A DNA stretch of 64,000 nucleotides from Microbulbifer sp. VAAF005 (GTDB lineage Bacteria; Pseudomonadota; Gammaproteobacteria; Pseudomonadales; Cellvibrionaceae): positions 3,075,501 to 3,139,500 of the forward strand of contig NZ_CP120233.1 in assembly GCF_030012985.1 (NCBI RefSeq). The letters run 5' to 3'. A program made the position numbers and the translations under genes. Shown here piece by piece: positions 57,036 to 64,000 of the stretch (its first letter is position 1; each line of letters begins with the position of its first letter). The notes beneath the pieces are model-generated. The model ran no database searches. It worked only from the letters and a program-made list of their open reading frames with translations, and had not been told where the DNA came from.

Positions 57036-58817
57036 TTACATCCTCGTAGTTGAATTCACCAATACTTCACCTTCCGCGTAGAGTTCACAGCGATCCCTTA
57101 TCTGGTACTGCTTTCGCTGTTCCTCACAGGCCTGAAGAGCGCTTTGACTCGCCTCAGCTTGGGTGCTTCCACCATCTTCGTTAAAACCGGCCACAAATGC
57201 GCCACGATAGTCCACAGCCATTGCCAGGGCCTTGTTTCCTGAGTACTTCCTGTAAGTTGACATTAGTTGGCCCAAACCACTGATCTCAGGCTCGAACTCC
57301 AATCCCTCTTCCTCCTCCAACTCATCCAGCATCGACTGCAACTGTGCCCGCGAGCCCTCTTCTGCAATTTGCATGAATAGCGGTTGGGAGACTTTTGCGA
57401 AAAGATCTTTATCTCGGTCCAGGTAAAGCTCCAGCACATACCACCAAGCAATTCCTGTTTCTCTCGGTGCGCGTAGATACGCCTGCTCCAACATTTCCGT
57501 ATACTTCTGGCGGGGATACCCCAAAACTTGCATTGTGATCGCCAGTTCATGCCAGTACGCCGGTACTTCCCCATTGGCATTTACCAATTGAACATATTTA
57601 TCCCGGATACGTTTCATGTTTCTGGGACTGGGGTGTCCCTCCTCCGCCAAGGCTGCCGATAACTCATTTTTTGCCTGGGCTTCAAGATACCAGGTTTCTC
57701 CCTGGTACTGCGCCGGAATAGAGTTCAAGACTTCCTCAGCGCGGGAATAGTTTCCTTCACCTGTCAAGGCAATGGCCAGTGCGGACTTTAACGATGGGCT
57801 AGAAGCCTGCTTTTTATCTGCATAGGCAATATATCTCTCTAATGCTTCGGAACCCTGCTCTGAAATTGCCATAAAGTAGGCCAGTTCTGCGACTGCGGTA
57901 CTACTTTCCATCAGGTTAACGGTGGGGGACTCAACAACACCATTATCGGTAAGCTCTCCCTCGTAATAATTGAAATGACTTTTCGGCAATTTCTTATACT
58001 GCTCATTGAGTTCTTCAAAAGTCATTCCCAGAGCTTCAGGTAGGCCCGCAATTGGATCATCGCCAGCATTGAAAGCCTCCAAATATTCATTTAAGGCTTT
58101 ATTTCTAGCTTTATCGAAAATCATCCAGTGAGCTAACATCCATCCACTGGCATAAAGTGCCCCGGTATCCCTTGAATTCAGTGAACCAGGAGTGGCTGAA
58201 AGCAGCTTATCCAGTGGTAACTCTCTCGCTCGAGTAAGACTAATCGCTCGATCAACAGGTATTTTTCCGAAGCTGTACTTTTTATTTTCCTCAAAATCTA
58301 CCGTGGAAAATACTTCAGCAATACCTTCACTAAACCAGTAGGGGTAGAGATGCTGGCTTCCGCTATAGGTCAAAAAATGCGTATATTCATGAAACAACGT
58401 CTGACGGGCCGGGTTGTCAGGAAGGACGCGATTTCCGTTTAGGTTTAATAATGCAAAACTCCCATACGCAGTATTATGGAATTGTCCAATGACAGTTCTA
58501 GACGACTCACTACCGCTGACTCCTTTAAAGCTGAGCCGATCATCCAGGGCGTATATCGTCAACTTTTGTTGATCTGCTGAATACCTGATGTATCGTTTTG
58601 CGAAAATTCGAAATCGTTCCAAGTCTATTGCCAGTTTTTCAACTTGCTTGGGGTTGTCATTGGTAACGATCCGAAAATGCTCGGTTTCGATCTCATACCA
58701 TTCGGAATTCACTAATTTCTGCGTGCTTGTGCAACCGTATAAAGCTAGTGCAATCACACCACAAGTAGCTACAAAACGACGAGCATTGCCGAGAATAGAA
58801 GAGATTAGGTTCCCCAT
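57036..58817 (-). CDS. Putative lipoprotein metallopeptidase (HExxH) with helical repeat region
   Basis: Protein of 593 residues. An unusually long N-terminal signal ends in a lipobox LYGC (Cys29), so it is likely a lipoprotein. The first domain carries a zinc-protease motif LFHEYTHFLT (His143, Glu144, His147), and YWFSEGIAEVF some 20 residues on could supply the third ligand Glu, as in gluzincins. From about residue 300 the protein is helical with TPR-like repeats (SALAIALTGEGNYSRAEEVL). The last 60 residues are a separate domain with Cys (LQACEEQRKQYQIRDRCELY). Activity and substrate are unknown. It stands alone downstream of gyrB. Confidence 0.75.
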   Translation of the reverse strand: MGNLISSILGNARRFVATCGVIALALYGCTSTQKLVNSEWYEIETEHFRIVTNDNPKQVEKLAIDLERFRIFAKRYIRYSADQQKLTIYALDDRLSFKGVSGSESSRTVIGQFHNTAYGSFALLNLNGNRVLPDNPARQTLFHEYTHFLTYSGSQHLYPYWFSEGIAEVFSTVDFEENKKYSFGKIPVDRAISLTRARELPLDKLLSATPGSLNSRDTGALYASGWMLAHWMIFDKARNKALNEYLEAFNAGDDPIAGLPEALGMTFEELNEQYKKLPKSHFNYYEGELTDNGVVESPTVNLMESSTAVAELAYFMAISEQGSEALERYIAYADKKQASSPSLKSALAIALTGEGNYSRAEEVLNSIPAQYQGETWYLEAQAKNELSAALAEEGHPSPRNMKRIRDKYVQLVNANGEVPAYWHELAITMQVLGYPRQKYTEMLEQAYLRAPRETGIAWWYVLELYLDRDKDLFAKVSQPLFMQIAEEGSRAQLQSMLDELEEEEGLEFEPEISGLGQLMSTYRKYSGNKALAMAVDYRGAFVAGFNEDGGSTQAEASQSALQACEEQRKQYQIRDRCELYAEGEVLVNSTTRM

Positions 58818-59039
58818 AAGCCTTATGGTCCGTTTAATTTTATTTTTTCGTAGAAATAGATAGGTAGGAAGGTTACCTATAATTTTTTCTTTTTAAAAAT
58901 ACAACAAAATTATTGCTTGGCCAGAATTTACTAAAAATTTTACTGTTTACTTTGATTGTTTGTCAGTAATTTCAGGCTTTAAAGGAAGAACAGGTACGGA
59001 TCGGCGTGACGCTTTTGATAGGGGAGAAAAAAAGACCGA

Positions 59040-59050
59040 ATTTGTCGCAA
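59040..59050 (+). repeat. Copy 3 of intergenic 11-mer ATTTGTCGCAA
   Basis: Exact copy of the element at 1444 and 16144, placed 16 bp from the gyrB terminator stem. Flanks are weakly symmetrical (AATTTG-TCG-CAAGTT). Confidence 0.5.
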
Positions 59051-59066
59051 GTTATTTTTATACGGA

Positions 59067-59113
59067 AAAAATCCCACAGTAATTCCCCTTTTGGGAAATT
59101 ACTGTGGGATTTT
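59067..59113 (-). terminator. Rho-independent terminator of gyrB
   Basis: About 20-bp stem (AAAATCCCACAGTAATTCCC against GGGAAATTACTGTGGGATTTT, one bulged base) with a short loop and a T6 run on the minus strand, 15 bp after the gyrB stop. Confidence 0.9.
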
Positions 59114-59127
59114 CAGAAAAATGGCAA

Positions 59128-61548
<2,421 letters not shown>

Positions 61549-61566
61549 TTATTCGCTCCATTAAAC

Positions 61567-62679
61567 TTATTGTGCGGCCGAAGCTTCGGCACTGATCTTC
61601 CCATGTTCCACGTGGAACACTTTCGGGCAATTCCAAGGGGCATCTAGTTGCCGCCAGGGGCGGCTTGTAGTGCCCTCCTCAATTCCGGTTACAAGCACCT
61701 GGCTGGCACAACGCCCAACCCAATGCGCAAAAATCTGTTGGTTACTGTTATCCAGCTCTGCCGGCAAGTCATCTACCAGGAATACTGGCATATCTCCCTG
61801 CCTACAGACTACCTCCGCCATGGCCGTGCGCATTGCACACACCAACATCTTCTGTTGGCCGCGAGATAGGATATTGTGGGCCGACTCACCGGCTACGCTA
61901 AAACGAATATCCGCCCTATGGGGACCAATACGCGTATGTCCCTGTGAAACATCCGATTCCCGTGATTCAGATAGAGCGCTACGCAGGTCAACTTCTTTAC
62001 GCCAACCACGACGGTAACTCATATCGACACGGCTCAATAGGCTCTGTGGTAACTCACCAAGCAGTTGTGAAACGGCAGACTGCAATTGAGAAAACTGAGC
62101 TAATCGCAGATCGTTTACACGATCGCCACTAAGGGCCAACTGCTCTTCCCATACGCCGATGCTGGCCTCATCGATTTTACCACGACGCAGGAGAGCATTT
62201 CGCTGCCGCAGTGCGATTTGATAATTTTTCCACTCCTGGGCAAATAAATGTTCCACGTGGAACACTGTCCAATCCAGCAACCGACGCCGAACGCCGGGGC
62301 CACCATCAAGTGCGGAAAAACTTTCACTGTTTATCAATTGAAGTGGCAGGCAACTAGCAAGCTGTGAGCTGGATTCCGCTGGAGCCTGGTTAACCCTGAT
62401 TCGGCCCGAGCCATCTGCGAGGCGCTCTACCCCCAAGTTAAGACCTGTATCGAGCTGGGCAAAAACCGTAAGCCCACCAGTATCATGCTGAATAACCGAT
62501 TTATGCTGGCGAGAGCGAAAGGAACGACCGGTTGCCAGCATATGTACCGCCTCTAACAGTGAAGTCTTGCCACTGCCATTCGCACCACAAAACACATTAA
62601 CGCCAGGACCCAGTTTGAGATCGGCAGAGCAGATATTTCGAAAATTAGATAAGAGAAGACGGGTCAGCGCCACAGACAC
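61567..62679 (-). CDS. recF: DNA replication and repair protein RecF
   Basis: SMC-like ATPase of 370 residues that helps load RecA at gaps. Walker A is GANGSGKTSLLEAV, the family motif LLSNFRNI opens the protein, the signature region is ILSRGQQKMLVCA, and Walker B lies in PVFLVDDLPAELD. Two parS-like palindromes sit inside the gene, each encoding FHVEH (about residues 138-142 and 354-358). The second lies close to the variable C terminus. Confidence 0.96.
   Translation of the reverse strand: MSVALTRLLLSNFRNICSADLKLGPGVNVFCGANGSGKTSLLEAVHMLATGRSFRSRQHKSVIQHDTGGLTVFAQLDTGLNLGVERLADGSGRIRVNQAPAESSSQLASCLPLQLINSESFSALDGGPGVRRRLLDWTVFHVEHLFAQEWKNYQIALRQRNALLRRGKIDEASIGVWEEQLALSGDRVNDLRLAQFSQLQSAVSQLLGELPQSLLSRVDMSYRRGWRKEVDLRSALSESRESDVSQGHTRIGPHRADIRFSVAGESAHNILSRGQQKMLVCAMRTAMAEVVCRQGDMPVFLVDDLPAELDNSNQQIFAHWVGRCASQVLVTGIEEGTTSRPWRQLDAPWNCPKVFHVEHGKISAEASAAQ
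61604..61619. other. parS-like centromere site 1 in recF
   Basis: Perfect 16-bp palindrome TGTTCCACGTGGAACA, matching the pseudomonad-type ParB binding site and one symmetrical step from the B. subtilis consensus TGTTNCACGTGAAACA. It lies in recF about 2.4 kb from the dnaA end. Confidence 0.85.
62249..62264. other. parS-like centromere site 2 in recF
   Basis: Second exact copy of TGTTCCACGTGGAACA, 645 bp (215 codons) from site 1 and in the same reading frame, so both encode FHVEH. Confidence 0.85.
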
Positions 62680-62790
62680 CTCCCCCAGAGTGAAGAGCGC
62701 GATGCACAGGCATCGCTTTGTTTATCGGCTACCCCACCGAGCGGGGAGGTAGCCTCAATCCATTCAGAAAAGAGCAATGGGTGGGCTGCC

Positions 62791-63897
62791 TTACAGGCGC
62801 ATAGGCATAATCACGTACAGTGCATCACCTTCTTCAGGTTGCTGCAGCAATGCGCTGCTATTGGCATCCGCTAGACTGATACGGATCTGGTCACTGTGAA
62901 TAGCACCAGTGACGTCCAGCAGATAGGAAACGTTAAAACCAATCTCCATTGGCTCACCTACGTAATCCACCATCATCTGCTCTTCCGCCTCTTCCTGCTC
63001 CGGGTTGTTGGCAACAATTTGCAGCAGCCCCTCAGAAACCTGAAGGCGCACCCCACGGTATTTCTCGTTGGAGAGAATCGCCGCTCGGGAGAAAGCTTGG
63101 CGCAACCCCTGGCGATCCGCATAGACCACATTGCCCGCGCCTCGCGGCAATACGCGCTCGTAGTCAGGGAATTTTCCGTCTACCAATTTAGAGGTGAAAG
63201 TAAACTGACCACTAACCACACGAATATGGTTGTTACCCAGCACTACCTGTGCCTGTGCATCGCTGTCTTCAAGCAAACGACCCAGCTCAAGTACGCCTTT
63301 GCGCGGCACAATAGCCTGGATAGGCGTGGCGACATCCAAGCCGGGGGCATCGCGATCGCAAAGCGCCAAGCGGTGGCCATCAGTAGCAACCGCGCGCAGC
63401 TGCTGCGGGCGACACTCTAGCAGTAAACCATTCAGGTAATAGCGCACATCCTGCTGAGCCATAGCAAAACTGGTGGCTTCTATCAGGCGGCGGATCTCGC
63501 GCTGGGAGATATCGAAACGAGTCTGTGCACTGGCCTCTTCCTGGTTCGGGAAGTCCGCTGCGGGCAGAGTCGACAGCTGAAAACGGCTGCGGCCACTGCG
63601 CAGTATCAGGCGCTCGCCATCGCGCTCAAACTTTAGTTCAGCACCATCGGGCAGAGAGCGACAGATATCCAGCAGCTTGCGTGCGGGAACAGTCACCTCG
63701 CCCTCCATTTCTACACCGTCTACACCGAGACGGCCGACAATTTCCACTTCCAGGTCAGTACCGGTCAGGGAGAGTTCCTGGCCCTGTAACTGCATCAACA
63801 CATTGGCCAGGACTGGCAGTGTTTGGCGTTTCTCAACAACACCGGCCACCAGTTGTAACGGCTTCAGAAGGGCGTCCCGGCTCACATTGAATTTCAT
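62791..63897 (-). CDS. dnaN: DNA polymerase III beta sliding clamp
   Basis: Ring-shaped processivity clamp of 368 residues with the three-domain DnaN fold. Landmarks are the start MKFNVSRDALLKPLQ, LPVLANVLMQ, TDGHRLALCD in domain 2 and the C-terminal YVIMPMRL. It follows dnaA after 33 bp and precedes recF by 111 bp in the universal order next to the origin. Confidence 0.98.
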   Translation of the reverse strand: MKFNVSRDALLKPLQLVAGVVEKRQTLPVLANVLMQLQGQELSLTGTDLEVEIVGRLGVDGVEMEGEVTVPARKLLDICRSLPDGAELKFERDGERLILRSGRSRFQLSTLPAADFPNQEEASAQTRFDISQREIRRLIEATSFAMAQQDVRYYLNGLLLECRPQQLRAVATDGHRLALCDRDAPGLDVATPIQAIVPRKGVLELGRLLEDSDAQAQVVLGNNHIRVVSGQFTFTSKLVDGKFPDYERVLPRGAGNVVYADRQGLRQAFSRAAILSNEKYRGVRLQVSEGLLQIVANNPEQEEAEEQMMVDYVGEPMEIGFNVSYLLDVTGAIHSDQIRISLADANSSALLQQPEEGDALYVIMPMRL

Positions 63898-63930
63898 CGG
63901 TAGTTTCGCCTTGTTTTGTCAGTTATTCGA

Positions 63931-64000
63931 TTAAGTGGTCAGCGACCGTGTCAGCAACTTAACGTCCTCGCGAATATCCGCGTCGGACTCCTGCAACTCA
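63931..64000 (-). CDS. dnaA: Chromosomal replication initiator DnaA (C-terminal tail only)
   Basis: The last 22 codons of a gene running off the right edge: ELQESDADIREDVKLLTRSL then TT and a TAA stop (63933-63931). This matches the end of gammaproteobacterial DnaA, and its place upstream of dnaN confirms it. The bulk of dnaA, and probably oriC, lie beyond the window. Confidence 0.88.
   Translation of the reverse strand, partial: ELQESDADIREDVKLLTRSLTT

Larger units (their letters stand above)
58818..59127. other. Noncoding region between gyrB and the lipoprotein gene
   Basis: About 310 bp, AT-rich, holding the promoter of the minus-strand lipoprotein gene, one exact ATTTGTCGCAA copy (59040-59050) and the gyrB terminator (59067-59113). 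No gene seen. Confidence 0.45.

Overview
The window is a near-origin chromosomal segment of a gammaproteobacterium. The evidence is the order dnaA (tail only)-dnaN-recF-gyrB at the right edge, glyQ-glyS-gmhB, def-fmt-rsmB-trkA-trkH, dprA, tsaC-hemF-aroE, a caa3-type cox operon of the Pseudomonas/Cellvibrionales layout and a large TonB-dependent receptor. A marine Microbulbifer-like (Cellvibrionales) bacterium is the best guess. That placement is inference from gene order and protein style; no marker was searched.

Layout. 1-1397: end of the znuCB zinc importer. 1627-4239: TonB-dependent receptor. 4322-4947: three tiny membrane proteins in tandem. 5005-6201: secreted membrane dipeptidase. 6399-15862 (mostly minus strand): complete aa3/caa3 cytochrome oxidase operon with its assembly line (coxB-coxA-ctaG-coxC, a small opposite-strand DUF2909-type gene, SURF1, a thioredoxin-fold-like protein, ctaA, ctaB, SCO1, CPBP protease). 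16753-18101: MATE transporter. 18313-21501: unknown anchored protein, YheV-like zinc ribbon, oligopeptidase A. 21567-27061: gamma-carbonic anhydrase, LysR, AhpD-like protein, aroE, NTF2-like protein, hemF, tsaC and a possible purE remnant. 27214-31091: catalase, dprA, LysM protein. 31275-37063: def-fmt-rsmB-trkA-trkH on the plus strand. 37161-41342: four-gene ABC exporter. 41376-42262: LpxL-type acyltransferase. 42422-46067: glyQS, gmhB. 46369-49349: secreted subtilase. 49416-58817: accessory stretch (beta-lactamase-family hydrolase, GlxA-type regulator, rlmI, GNAT, CysH-like protein, SRPBCC plus LysR, HExxH lipoprotein). 59128-64000: gyrB-recF-dnaN-dnaA.

Most of the window is housekeeping DNA, and I did not find a large unknown defence or biosynthetic system. 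The most notable points are: (1) two perfect 16-bp parS-like palindromes inside recF; (2) five genes each broken by what looks like one missing base in a homopolymer, which is either sequence error or real frameshifting, one of them at a textbook -1 slippery heptamer; (3) a GmhB whose catalytic nucleophile Asp is Gly; (4) a hairpin that would bury the ribosome binding site of the secreted protease; (5) an 11-mer (ATTTGTCGCAA) found three times, only between genes; (6) a translationally coupled trio of unknown small membrane proteins; (7) a CysH-like protein with a changed nucleotide-binding loop.

Limits: everything was read by eye. Family calls rest on motifs and remembered family sequences; no search or alignment was run. 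No rRNA, tRNA, CRISPR array, IS element or prophage was seen.
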